Assembly: GCA_051659505.1 (NCBI GenBank)
Contig: JBOFOQ010000003.1
Location: forward strand, 1-16,967
Source of the DNA: JAGNZR01 sp051659505
Lineage (GTDB): Bacteria; Fusobacteriota; Fusobacteriia; Fusobacteriales; Fusobacteriaceae
Direction: 5' to 3'
DNA: 16,967 nucleotides
Position 1 is the stretch's first letter; each line of letters starts with the position of its first letter. This document shows, piece after piece, positions 8,517 to 15,477 of the stretch. The notes below the pieces were generated by a model, which saw only the letters and a list, made by a program, of their open reading frames with translations, made no database searches and was not told the DNA's origin. A program made the position numbers and the translations under genes.

Positions 8517-8592
8517 ACGGATTAATTTTTTTTGAAATTTTAGATCAATTAAACTTACAGTTTAGCATTATAAATATTGATATAGATTAAAC

Positions 8593-8620
8593 TTGATAAT
8601 TTTCTTATCTATGTTATAAT
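8593..8620 (+). promoter_or_regulatory. Strong promoter of the repeat RNA (antitoxin)
   Basis: TTGATA (8593-8598), a 16-nt spacer and a perfect TATAAT (8615-8620) preceded by TGT (8612-8614) form a near-consensus extended -10 promoter. The expected start of transcription is about 8626-8630, a few bases before the first 38-bp repeat. The stretch between the Smr stop (8516) and this promoter is AT-rich and I see no gene in it; TAAAC/GTTTA at about 8559-8573 is only a minor hairpin. Confidence 0.75.
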
Positions 8621-8632
8621 ATATATTATAGA

Positions 8633-8746
8633 AGAGCGGTGATTCCCCACCACAAAGAGAGGAGACTAAAAGAGCGGTGATTCCCCACCACAAAGAGAGG
8701 AAACTAAAAGAGCGGTGATTCCCCACCACAAAGAGAGGAAACTAAA
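8633..8746 (+). repeat. Three contiguous 38-bp direct repeats (antitoxin units)
   Basis: Units at 8633-8670, 8671-8708 and 8709-8746 each begin AGAGCGGTGATTCCCC and end ACTAAA. They are identical except for one base: GGAGAC in unit 1 versus GGAAAC in units 2 and 3. A partial AGAG follows at 8747-8750. There is no spacer between units, so this is not a CRISPR array. Their G+C content is clearly above that of the surrounding DNA, which fits selection for RNA structure. Confidence 0.95.
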
Positions 8747-8751
8747 AGAGT

Positions 8752-8781
8752 AAGGTTGGTTTTTAAATAACCAACCTTTTT
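8752..8781 (+). terminator. Intrinsic terminator between antitoxin RNA and toxin gene
   Basis: AAGGTTGGTT (8752-8761) pairs perfectly with AACCAACCTT (8769-8778) around the 7-nt loop TTTAAAT, and a T-run covers 8777-8781. The position between repeats and toxin is standard for type III systems, where partial read-through supplies toxin mRNA. Confidence 0.9.
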
Positions 8782-8807
8782 ATATCTTCATTATACGAGG
8801 AGATTAT

Positions 8808-9239
8808 ATGAAATTATATACTGTTCATGAGGAATATATAAATTATTTAAAAAATTTTTCAGAAAATGTAAAATATAACAAAAATGAAAGTAGACCTTAT
8901 GTAGGCGTTGTACTAAAAATAAATGAACATAATTTTTTTGCACCTTTAGGCTCTCCTAAACTCAAACATATAGAGATGAAAGAAAGCATTGATTTTATTA
9001 AAATTGAGAATGGACAGGCAGGAGTTATAAATCTCAATAATATGATTCCAATTTCACTAAAACATATAAAAAAAATTGATTTTTATTTGTGCGATAAAGA
9101 ATATATGGAACTTTTAAAAAAACAAGTCAGATGGATAAATGAAAACTTACCAAAGATAATAATGAAAAGTTCGAAATTATATAAATTAATATCAGAAAAA
9201 GAAAATACTGTATTTCATAAAAGATGCAATAATTTTTAA
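8808..9239 (+). CDS. toxN: ToxN/AbiQ-family endoribonuclease toxin, C-terminally truncated
   Basis: Protein of 143 residues that I recognise as the type III toxin family (ToxN, AbiQ). These are small RNases of the MazF/Kid-like fold that cut mRNA and their own antitoxin precursor, and often act as phage-abortive systems. Family features are the start MKLYTVHEEYINYLKNF, RPYVGVVLKI (29-38), the FAPLGSPKLKH block (44-54) containing the catalytic-region Ser-Pro-Lys (49-51), GVINLNNMIP (72-81), and a helical C-terminal part with ELLKKQVRWINEN (101-113) and RCNNF (139-143). GAGGAG lies 5 nt before the ATG. A TAA follows RCNNF, but the frame continues with LLEEKYLEYEKN, which resembles the normal family ending; relatives are about 170 residues. 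So the toxin is probably shortened by a nonsense change, with unknown effect on activity. Gly48 stands where relatives I recall have Thr or Ser. Expression is probably by read-through of the antitoxin terminator. Confidence 0.85.
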   Translation: MKLYTVHEEYINYLKNFSENVKYNKNESRPYVGVVLKINEHNFFAPLGSPKLKHIEMKESIDFIKIENGQAGVINLNNMIPISLKHIKKIDFYLCDKEYMELLKKQVRWINENLPKIIMKSSKLYKLISEKENTVFHKRCNNF

Positions 9240-9278
9240 TTATTGGAAGAAAAATATTTAGAGTATGAAAAAAATTAG
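9240..9278 (+). pseudogene. Orphaned in-frame C-terminal tail of the toxin gene
   Basis: Directly after the TAA at 9237-9239 the same frame reads LLEEKYLEYEKN and ends at TAG 9276-9278. ToxN/AbiQ proteins commonly end with a Cys-x-x-Phe-x-Leu-Leu-Glu-Glu-Lys-like segment, so this is best read as the missing tail. Restoring one sense codon at 9237 (for example AAA for TAA) would give a 156-residue protein. Whether it is a true mutation or a sequencing error cannot be seen here. Confidence 0.6.
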
Positions 9279-9353
9279 AAATAAAGAAAAGAAGAACCAT
9301 AGAAAAAAATAAAAACAAAGAACGAGAGATAGAAAGATAGAAGCAATAGCTAA

Positions 9354-9377
9354 AGGTGGAGGGACCCCCTATTTTTT
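9354..9377 (+). terminator. Candidate terminator after the toxin gene
   Basis: AGGTGG (9354-9359) can pair with CCCCCT (9365-9370), with one T-C mismatch, around the loop AGGGA; six T residues follow at 9372-9377. It is GC-rich and correctly placed 75 bp after the extended toxin frame, but the stem is imperfect. Confidence 0.45.
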
Positions 9378-9411
9378 AATATTATAATTATATATTTTTA
9401 ACTCCCCTCAC

Positions 9412-9460
9412 AGCGTATAAAAAAGGCTGAAAATAGTGATTTTTAGTTTTTTTATACGCT
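9412..9460. repeat. 49-nt long hairpin, possible bidirectional terminator or small-element remnant
   Basis: AGCGTATAAAAAA (9412-9424) is the exact reverse complement of TTTTTTATACGCT (9448-9460). Inside it, CTGAAAAT (9427-9434) pairs with ATTTTTAG (9439-9446), with one G-T wobble, around the loop AGTG. The A-run on one side and T-run on the other allow termination in either direction. The length and perfection also fit a hairpin mobile-element remnant. Which one it is cannot be decided from one copy. Confidence 0.65.
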
Positions 9461-9774
9461 ATATTTTTATTAATTTATTTTAAATTAATACTCATAGTAA
9501 TACTATTTTTGTTATGTGAATAAAAATTTGTAATCTCTTAATATAATAGAAAACAATTATGTCATAAAATATTTCTAGAATACAATATATTTAATATTAC
9601 TTTCAGAAAACATCAAAATAAAGATAATATTCATATATCTGAATATTAGTTAAGCTTAGCTATAAAAATTAAATAAAACTAAATAAATTAAATAATCTAA
9701 TTCTTAATAATGACTTAAGATAAATTGTAGATTTAACTATTTAAAACGTTCAGAAATCACTTCAAATTTTGCTG
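9461..9774. other. Gene-free AT-rich intergenic stretch
   Basis: No credible reading frame, ribosome site or RNA gene is visible on either strand. The only structure I see is a 9-bp inverted repeat, TAATATTCA (9625-9633) with TGAATATTA (9640-9648). It has no T-run and could be chance in DNA this AT-rich. Confidence 0.5.
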
Positions 9775-9803
9775 TTGTTCGTTTCCTAAAAAAATGGTAT
9801 AAT
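9775..9803 (+). promoter_or_regulatory. Promoter of the pyrophosphatase-ygiQ-der operon
   Basis: TTGTTC (9775-9780), a 17-nt spacer and a perfect TATAAT (9798-9803). It lies 37 nt upstream of the pyrophosphatase start codon. The -35 is weak (3/6), the -10 is consensus. Confidence 0.6.
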
Positions 9804-9840
9804 ACGAAGTAATATTTAAATACACTTTGGAGGTTGCATT

Positions 9841-11460
9841 ATGAACCATATTTTGGCTTTTGGGCATAAAAACCCTGACACAGATTCTATTTGTTCTTCC
9901 TTAGCTTTTGCTGCTTTAAAAACAGCTTTAGGTGAAGAAACTAAAGCATATAGTTTAGGAGATATAAATAAAGAAACAACTTTTGTTTTAAACTATTTCA
10001 AGATGAAAACACCTCCTCTTTTAAAAACTGTAAGTGCTCAAATCTCTGATTTAACAAGAGTTGAGAAAAAAGTTATAAAACAATCAGACTCCTTAAAAGT
10101 CGCACTTGATATTCTAACACAGGAGAATTTTTCTAGTTTACCTGTTGTAGATGATAAAAAACATTTAAAAGGAATGGTTCATGTTTCTGATATTGCAAAT
10201 GCATATTTAAACTTAGATCACGAAGACCTTTTTAAAAAATATGGAACAACTTATGAAAATTTAAAGACCGTTATTAGTGGAATATTAGTTAGTGGTAACT
10301 ATCCAACTGGTGTTATTCAAGGTACTTTAAGAGCTGTATCTGAACTAGATTCCGTTGTTCACGGGGATATAATTGTTACTACTAGTATGGTTGATGCTGT
10401 TGATAAATCTATTCAAGCTGGTGCTTCTGTTATTATTGTTTGTTGTGATGAGAATGATTTTATTAGTCCTAGAATTGGTTGTGACTGTGCAATTATTCGA
10501 GTTCATGCTCCACTTTTTAAAACGGTAAGACTTATAAGTCAATCTATCTCTATTTCTTCAATAATTAGTCAAAGTAATTTTTATAGTTTTAAAACTGAAG
10601 ATTTCTTACACGATATAAAAGATATAATGAAAGAGGCAAGTCAAACTAACTTTCCAGTTATTCATCAAAATGGTGAAGTTTATGGAACTATTAGAACAAA
10701 AAATTTAATTAATTTCACGAGAAAAAGAGTTGCTCTTTTAGATCATAATGAAATGACTCAATCTGTTGATGGATTGCAAGATGCTAGAATTTTACAAGTT
10801 GTAGATCACCATAAATTCGCTAATTTTGAAACTAACGAACCTGTTAAAATTAATGCAGAAGCTGTTGGTTGTACTTGTACTATAGTTTACGGTTTATATA
10901 AAGAAGCTAACATAGTTCCTAAGAAAAATATAGCTGGACTTTTAATGAGTGCTATTTTATCCGATACTTTAATTTTTAAATCTCCCACTTGCACTTCAAA
11001 AGATAAAGAGGCAGTTTTGGAACTTTCAAAAATTTGTGAAATAGAAAATTTTGAAGAATATGCTATGAAAATGCTCATTGCTGGTACTTCTTTTGAAGAT
11101 ATGAAAGCTCACGACGTCCTTCATGCAGATATGAAAGAATTTAATATGAGTGGTTTTACAGTGGCAATAGCACAAATAAATACAGTGGATATGGTTGGAG
11201 CATTAAATCGAAAAGATGAACTTCTCTCAGTTTTATCAGCTGAAGCTAAAGAGCAAAATTATAACCTTTCACTTTTAGTAATTACTGATATTATAAATTC
11301 AGGTTCAAAGGTTTTGATTGTTGGAGATTATCCTCAAATTGTTGAAAAAGCTTTTTATATTTCAATTGAAGATAATACTGCTTGGTTACCTGGTGTAGTC
11401 TCTAGAAAAAAACAAATAGTTCCTTTTCTTATGGCTGCAACACAAAGTATGGAAGGATAA
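9841..11460 (+). CDS. Mn-dependent (family II) inorganic pyrophosphatase with CBS and DRTGG domains
   Basis: Cytoplasmic family II pyrophosphatase that hydrolyses PPi to phosphate, pulling biosynthetic reactions forward. The 539-residue product has the catalytic DHH part split by a regulatory insert. GHKNPDTDS (8-16) carries the first metal ligands (His9, Asp13, Asp15). Then come a CBS domain (about 65-125), a DRTGG domain (about 130-245, with SGNYPTG and GDIIVTTS) and a second CBS (about 245-295). The catalytic part resumes with LLDHNEMTQS (Asp301), VVDHHK (321-325) and LSDTLIFKSPT (373-383), followed by the DHHA2 domain ending in the substrate-binding SRKKQIVP (521-528). In characterised CBS-pyrophosphatases the insert binds adenine nucleotides, AMP or ADP inhibiting and diadenosine polyphosphates or ATP activating; the same is expected here. 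GGAGG lies 7 nt before the ATG. First gene of an operon with the next two. Confidence 0.95.
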   Translation: MNHILAFGHKNPDTDSICSSLAFAALKTALGEETKAYSLGDINKETTFVLNYFKMKTPPLLKTVSAQISDLTRVEKKVIKQSDSLKVALDILTQENFSSLPVVDDKKHLKGMVHVSDIANAYLNLDHEDLFKKYGTTYENLKTVISGILVSGNYPTGVIQGTLRAVSELDSVVHGDIIVTTSMVDAVDKSIQAGASVIIVCCDENDFISPRIGCDCAIIRVHAPLFKTVRLISQSISISSIISQSNFYSFKTEDFLHDIKDIMKEASQTNFPVIHQNGEVYGTIRTKNLINFTRKRVALLDHNEMTQSVDGLQDARILQVVDHHKFANFETNEPVKINAEAVGCTCTIVYGLYKEANIVPKKNIAGLLMSAILSDTLIFKSPTCTSKDKEAVLELSKICEIENFEEYAMKMLIAGTSFEDMKAHDVLHADMKEFNMSGFTVAIAQINTVDMVGALNRKDELLSVLSAEAKEQNYNLSLLVITDIINSGSKVLIVGDYPQIVEKAFYISIEDNTAWLPGVVSRKKQIVPFLMAATQSMEG

Positions 11461-11475
11461 TAGGTGATTGAATAA

Positions 11476-13203
11476 ATGTTTTTACCTACGACTAAAGAAG
11501 AAATGAAAAATTTAAATTGGGAGCAGCTTGATGTTATTTTAATTTCAGGTGATACCTACATTGATTCATCGTATAATGGAGCTGCTGTTATTGGAAAATG
11601 GTTAGTTAAACACGGTTTTAAAGTTGGAATAATAGCTCAACCTGATATTAATACCCCTGATGACATAACTCGTTTAGGTGAACCTAAATTATACTGGGCT
11701 GTTTCTGCAGGGTGTGTAGACTCAATGGTTGCAAATTATACGGCAACTAGAAAAAAAAGACATAAAGATGATTTTACCCCAGGTGGTGAAAATAATAGAA
11801 GACCTGACCGTGCTTCTATGGTTTATACTAATCTTATTAAAAGGTATTTTAAAAACTCTGTTACTCCTATTGTTCTTGGAGGTATAGAGGCTAGTTTAAG
11901 AAGAGTTGTTCATTATGATTTTTGGAGTAACTCTCTACGGCGTTCTATTCTTTTTGATGCAAAAGCTGATATACTTTCATATGGAATGGGAGAAAAATCT
12001 ATGCTTGCTTTAGCTCAGAATTTAAAAGTAGGAAAAGAATGGCGAAACATAAGAGGAATCTCTTATGTTTCCAAAGAAAAAAATGACTCTTATATTACAT
12101 TACCTTCTTATGATGAGTGTACACAAGATAAAAATATATTTTCTAAATCTTTTGAACTTTTTTATCTAAATTGTGATCCTATTACTGCAAAAGGACTAAA
12201 TCAACTTCACGGTGATAGATATCTAGTTCAAAATCCACCTTGTGATTTTTTTACAAAACAAGAAATGGATGATATATATGGTATGGTCTTTGAAAGAGCT
12301 GTTCATCCTTATTATTCAAAAGATGGTGAGACAAGAGCTTTAGATACAATAAAAACTTCTGTTACGACTCATCGTGGTTGCTACGGTGAATGTAATTTTT
12401 GTGCAATTGCTCTTCATCAAGGAAGAACCGTAACCTCTAGAAGTCAAGAGTCTATTGTAAAAGAAGTAGAAACTATAGCAAGTAGCAAAGGTTTTAAGGG
12501 GTACATAGCTGATGTAGGAGGTCCTACTGCTAATATGTATGATATAGAATGTGACAAAAAACTTTCCAAGGGTGCCTGTATAAAAAAACAATGCCTTTAT
12601 CCTAAAACTTGCTCTGTTCTAAACTTAGATCATTCAAATCAAATTACCCTTTTAGATAAATTAAGAAATATTCCTAATATTAAAAAAATTTTTATTGCTT
12701 CTGGAATAAGATATGACCTTATCTTAGACGACAAAAAAAATGGGAATATTTATTTAGAAAACCTTATTAAAGAACATGTCTCAGGTCAAATGAAGATAGC
12801 TCCAGAGCATACAGAAGACAAAGTTCTTTCTCTTATGGGAAAAAAAGGAAAAGATTATTTAGTAGAATTTAAAAATAGATTCTATGAAATAAATAAAAAA
12901 CTTGATAAAAAACAATTTTTAACATACTATTTAATAGCAGCTCATCCTGGTTGTGATAATAAAGAGATGACTAATCTTAAAAAGTTTGCTTCTGAAGAAT
13001 TAAGGCTAAATCCCGAACAGGTACAAATTTTTACACCTACCCCCTCTACATATTCTACACTTATGTACTACACTGAATTAGATCCATTTACTGGAAAAAA
13101 ACTCTTTGTAGAAAAGGAAACAAGTAGAAAACAAAAACAAAAAGACTTAATAGTGGAGCAACCCTTTAAATCTAAAGTTTTGAAAAAATATACTAAAAAA
13201 TAA
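11476..13203 (+). CDS. YgiQ-family radical SAM protein
   Basis: A 575-residue member of the YgiQ (UPF0313) family of radical SAM proteins, whose substrate is not established. Visible are the family N-terminus (LPTTKEEMKNLNWEQLDVIL), SGDTYIDSSYNG (24-35), LGGIEASLRR (134-143), the 4Fe-4S-binding CYGECNFC (Cys302, 306, 309), the GQMKIAPEHTE segment, HPGCDNKEM and the C-terminal QIFTPTPSTYSTLMYYT followed by DPFTGKKLFVEK. The protein is complete but shorter than the E. coli homologue (about 740), mainly because the C-terminal tail is short. It lies 15 bp after the pyrophosphatase gene; the ribosome site is poor (AGGTG about 9 nt before ATG), which suggests translational coupling. der follows closely. 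The operon partners do not suggest a specific substrate. Confidence 0.9.
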   Translation: MFLPTTKEEMKNLNWEQLDVILISGDTYIDSSYNGAAVIGKWLVKHGFKVGIIAQPDINTPDDITRLGEPKLYWAVSAGCVDSMVANYTATRKKRHKDDFTPGGENNRRPDRASMVYTNLIKRYFKNSVTPIVLGGIEASLRRVVHYDFWSNSLRRSILFDAKADILSYGMGEKSMLALAQNLKVGKEWRNIRGISYVSKEKNDSYITLPSYDECTQDKNIFSKSFELFYLNCDPITAKGLNQLHGDRYLVQNPPCDFFTKQEMDDIYGMVFERAVHPYYSKDGETRALDTIKTSVTTHRGCYGECNFCAIALHQGRTVTSRSQESIVKEVETIASSKGFKGYIADVGGPTANMYDIECDKKLSKGACIKKQCLYPKTCSVLNLDHSNQITLLDKLRNIPNIKKIFIASGIRYDLILDDKKNGNIYLENLIKEHVSGQMKIAPEHTEDKVLSLMGKKGKDYLVEFKNRFYEINKKLDKKQFLTYYLIAAHPGCDNKEMTNLKKFASEELRLNPEQVQIFTPTPSTYSTLMYYTELDPFTGKKLFVEKETSRKQKQKDLIVEQPFKSKVLKKYTKK

Positions 13204-13230
13204 ATTTTATATAAAATGGAGGTAGTAAAT

Positions 13231-14559
13231 TTGAAACCAATCGTAGCTATTGTAGGAAGGCCTAATGTTGGAAAATCAACTTTATTCAACAAATTAGTTG
13301 GAGATAGAGTTGCCATTGTAGATGACCAACCAGGTGTTACTAGAGATAGACTTTATAGAGAAACTGAGTGGAACGGAACAGAATTTGTCCTAGTTGATAC
13401 TGGGGGGCTAGAACCTAGAAATAATGAATTTATGATGTCTAAAATAAAACAACAAGCTGAAGTTGCTATGAATGAAGCTGATGTTATTTTGTTCATTGTA
13501 GATGGTAAAGCTGGAGTTAATCCTTTAGATGAGGAAATTGCTTATTTGCTTAGAAAAAAAAATAAACCTGTAGTACTTTGTGTTAATAAAATTGATAATT
13601 ATCTTGCTCAAATGGATGATGTTTATGACTTTTGGGGTCTTGGTTTTGATAATTTAATTGCGGTTTCTGGAGAACATAAAATAAATCTAGGAGATATGCT
13701 AGATATGATAATAGGGCTTGTGGAAAAAGTTGAACTTGTTGAAGAGTTTGACGATTCACTAAAACTTGCAATTATTGGAAGACCTAATGCTGGTAAATCT
13801 TCTTTAGTTAATAGGTTGTCTGGGGAAGAAAGAACTATTGTTAGTGAAATTGCAGGAACTACAAGAGATGCTATTGATACTCTTATTGAGTTTGAAGATA
13901 ACAAATACACTCTTATTGATACTGCTGGTATTAGAAGAAAATCAAAAATTGAAGAAGACCTTGAGTATTACTCAGTACTTCGAGCTATTAAAACTATAAA
14001 AAGAGCTGATGTTTGTCTATGGATTTTAGACGGAATTGAAGGTCTTACTGAACAAGATAAGAGAATTGCTGGAATTGCTTACGAAGAAAGAAAACCAATT
14101 ATAATTGTTGTTAATAAATGGGATGCTATGGATAAAAATACTCATACTATGCAAAAAATGAGAGAATATTTACTCGCTGAGCTACCATTTTTAAGTTATG
14201 CTCCTATAGAATTCGTTTCTGCTTTAACTGGTCAAAGAACTTCTAAACTTTTAGAACTTTCTGATACTGTTTTTGCTGAATATACAAAAAGAATTTCAAC
14301 TGGTCTTCTTAACACAGTTATTAAAGATGCTGTTATGATGAATACTCCTCCTACAAGAAAAGGAAGACTTATTAAAATTAACTACGCTACACAAATTTCA
14401 TCTGCACCACCAAGATTCATTTTATTTTGTAATTATCCTGACCTTGTTCATTTCTCATATTCAAGATATATTGAGAATAAACTAAGAGAAGCTTTTGGTT
14501 TTGAAGGTTCTCCTATTGATATCAAATTTGAAAGAAAAAATGACAAAGCTCACGACTAA
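13231..14559 (+). CDS. der: Ribosome-assembly GTPase Der (EngA)
   Basis: Der is an essential double GTPase needed for maturation of the 50S subunit. An in-frame ATG exists at 13216, but its own codons contain GGAGG (13218-13222), which lies 8 nt before TTG 13231. Starting there gives MKPIVAIVGRPNVGKS, the usual Der N-terminus, so I choose TTG and 442 residues. GTPase 1 has GRPNVGKS (9-16), DTGG (56-59) and NKID (119-122). GTPase 2 has GRPNAGKS (183-190), DTAG (230-233) and NKWD (295-298). A C-terminal KH-like domain (about 350-435, with MNTPPTRKGR and PPRFILFCN) contacts rRNA. All nucleotide-binding motifs are intact. It is the last gene of the operon, ending 3 bp before a strong terminator. 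Confidence 0.97.
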   Translation: MKPIVAIVGRPNVGKSTLFNKLVGDRVAIVDDQPGVTRDRLYRETEWNGTEFVLVDTGGLEPRNNEFMMSKIKQQAEVAMNEADVILFIVDGKAGVNPLDEEIAYLLRKKNKPVVLCVNKIDNYLAQMDDVYDFWGLGFDNLIAVSGEHKINLGDMLDMIIGLVEKVELVEEFDDSLKLAIIGRPNAGKSSLVNRLSGEERTIVSEIAGTTRDAIDTLIEFEDNKYTLIDTAGIRRKSKIEEDLEYYSVLRAIKTIKRADVCLWILDGIEGLTEQDKRIAGIAYEERKPIIIVVNKWDAMDKNTHTMQKMREYLLAELPFLSYAPIEFVSALTGQRTSKLLELSDTVFAEYTKRISTGLLNTVIKDAVMMNTPPTRKGRLIKINYATQISSAPPRFILFCNYPDLVHFSYSRYIENKLREAFGFEGSPIDIKFERKNDKAHD

Positions 14560-14562
14560 TTT

Positions 14563-14596
14563 TAGCCCCTTGCTACTGGCATAGGGGCTATTTTTT
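14563..14596 (+). terminator. Intrinsic terminator after der
   Basis: TAGCCCCT (14563-14570) pairs perfectly with AGGGGCTA (14583-14590), with a further TGC/GCA pairing inside the loop, and is followed by six T residues (14591-14596). It closes the pyrophosphatase-ygiQ-der operon. Confidence 0.92.
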
Positions 14597-14630
14597 AAAT
14601 AATATAATTTTGTACATAGGAGAAATTAGA

Positions 14631-15401
14631 ATGAAAAAATTATTTACAAGCTTATTTATCTTTACTTTTATTTCTAGTTTAGGATTAACTATTCCATCTA
14701 AAGAAGAGCTAAACCATGTGGGTAATCTAATATATAAAAATGAAACTGGTCTAAAAAAAGAACTTCTTGTTCATTGGAACAAAGGTGAAGAGTTTCCGTC
14801 CTTGGGAATAGGTCATTTTATCTGGTATCCTGAAAATTTTAAAACTGGACCTTTTGATGAAAGTTTCCCCGGATTAATTGAATTCTATAAAGAAAATAAT
14901 ATTTCTGTACCTAATATTCTTTCAACTCGATATTCTCCTTGGTCTAATATTAACGAATTTAATATAGCTAAAAAAAATGGAGATATGAATGAATCAATAA
15001 TTTTTTTAGAAAATACAAAGGATATTCAAGTTCAATACATTTATAACAGATTAGAGAGTTCACTAAATAAATTAATAGCTATCTCTTCAAATCCAGAACA
15101 TATAAAAAAACAATTTAATAGAGTTAGTAAATCTAAAAATGGTTTATATCCTCTTATAGATTATGTTAATTTTAAAGGGGAAGGTATTAAAGAAAGTGAA
15201 AAATATAATAACAAAGGTTGGGGATTACTTCAAGTTTTAGAACTTATGAAAGGGAGTAAAATAGGAGAAGAAGCCTTAAATGAATTTGCTGATTCTGCAA
15301 TTTTTGTTTTAAACAGAAGAATTCAGAATTCTCCTAAAGAAAGAGGGGAAGAACGGTGGAAAAAAAACTGGACTAATCGTTGTAATTCTTATAAAAGATA
15401 A
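14631..15401 (+). CDS. Secreted protein of unknown function, lysozyme-like motifs
   Basis: The frame is open from a TTG at 14610, but AGGAG (14618-14622) lies 8 nt before ATG 14631, which starts a typical signal peptide (MKKLFTSLFIFTFISSLGLT). I choose that start, giving 256 residues. The protein is therefore exported, probably periplasmic; there is no lipobox Cys. After the signal it has NETGLKKELLVHWNKGEEF, then SLGIGHFIWYP, later LIDYVNFKGEG and GWGLLQVLELM, and ends RWKKNWTNRCNSYKR. I recall this conserved block from uncharacterised proteins of Gram-negative bacteria. An early Glu followed by a Gly-x-Gly-His strand is reminiscent of lysozyme-like peptidoglycan hydrolases. That is a guess from motif spacing, not an assignment. 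It follows the der terminator and must have its own promoter; a TATAAT at 14603-14608 is the only candidate and lacks a clear -35. Confidence 0.75.
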   Translation: MKKLFTSLFIFTFISSLGLTIPSKEELNHVGNLIYKNETGLKKELLVHWNKGEEFPSLGIGHFIWYPENFKTGPFDESFPGLIEFYKENNISVPNILSTRYSPWSNINEFNIAKKNGDMNESIIFLENTKDIQVQYIYNRLESSLNKLIAISSNPEHIKKQFNRVSKSKNGLYPLIDYVNFKGEGIKESEKYNNKGWGLLQVLELMKGSKIGEEALNEFADSAIFVLNRRIQNSPKERGEERWKKNWTNRCNSYKR

Positions 15402-15404
15402 AAT

Positions 15405-15436
<32 letters not shown>

Positions 15437-15477
15437 CGAGTAGGAGGTAGATAATTATTTTACCTACCGACCTCTCA

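Larger units (their letters stand above)
8627..8783 (+). ncRNA. ToxI/AntiQ-like antitoxin RNA of a type III toxin-antitoxin system
   Basis: A predicted RNA of about 155 nt bounded by a near-consensus promoter and an intrinsic terminator, containing three direct 38-nt repeats and no credible reading frame. Type III antitoxins are arrays of short tandem repeats. Each repeat is cut out by the cognate ToxN/AbiQ/CptN RNase and folds into a pseudoknot that binds and blocks the toxin. Each unit here can form an H-type pseudoknot: in unit 1, GGTG (8638-8641) pairs with CACC (8648-8651), and TTCC (8643-8646) in the resulting loop pairs with GGAG (8661-8664), which is GGAA in units 2 and 3. The A-rich ends (AAACTAAA) are suitable cleavage sites by analogy. 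The ToxN-like gene lies directly downstream, so the terminator probably sets a high RNA-to-toxin ratio. The start site is estimated; the identity is inferred from architecture and neighbour. Confidence 0.85.

Noticed and set aside
8633..8746. CRISPR array
   Set aside because: The 38-bp units are directly contiguous with no spacers, there are only three, and no cas genes are present; a toxin gene follows instead.
8633..8783. Stand-alone C-rich regulatory small RNA acting on ribosome sites
   Set aside because: The CCCC-containing loops could base-pair with ribosome sites, but the repeat-terminator-ToxN order explains the locus better.
9127..9318. 63-residue reverse-strand frame overlapping the toxin's 3' end
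   Set aside because: No ribosome site, low-complexity composition, and it is antisense to a recognised gene.
10345..11078. Reverse-strand frames inside the pyrophosphatase gene
   Set aside because: They are shadows of a complete conserved gene and lack ribosome sites.
14603..14608. TATAAT as promoter of the secreted-protein gene
   Set aside because: No -35 at acceptable spacing, and transcription would start almost on the ribosome site; noted in the gene entry but not called.
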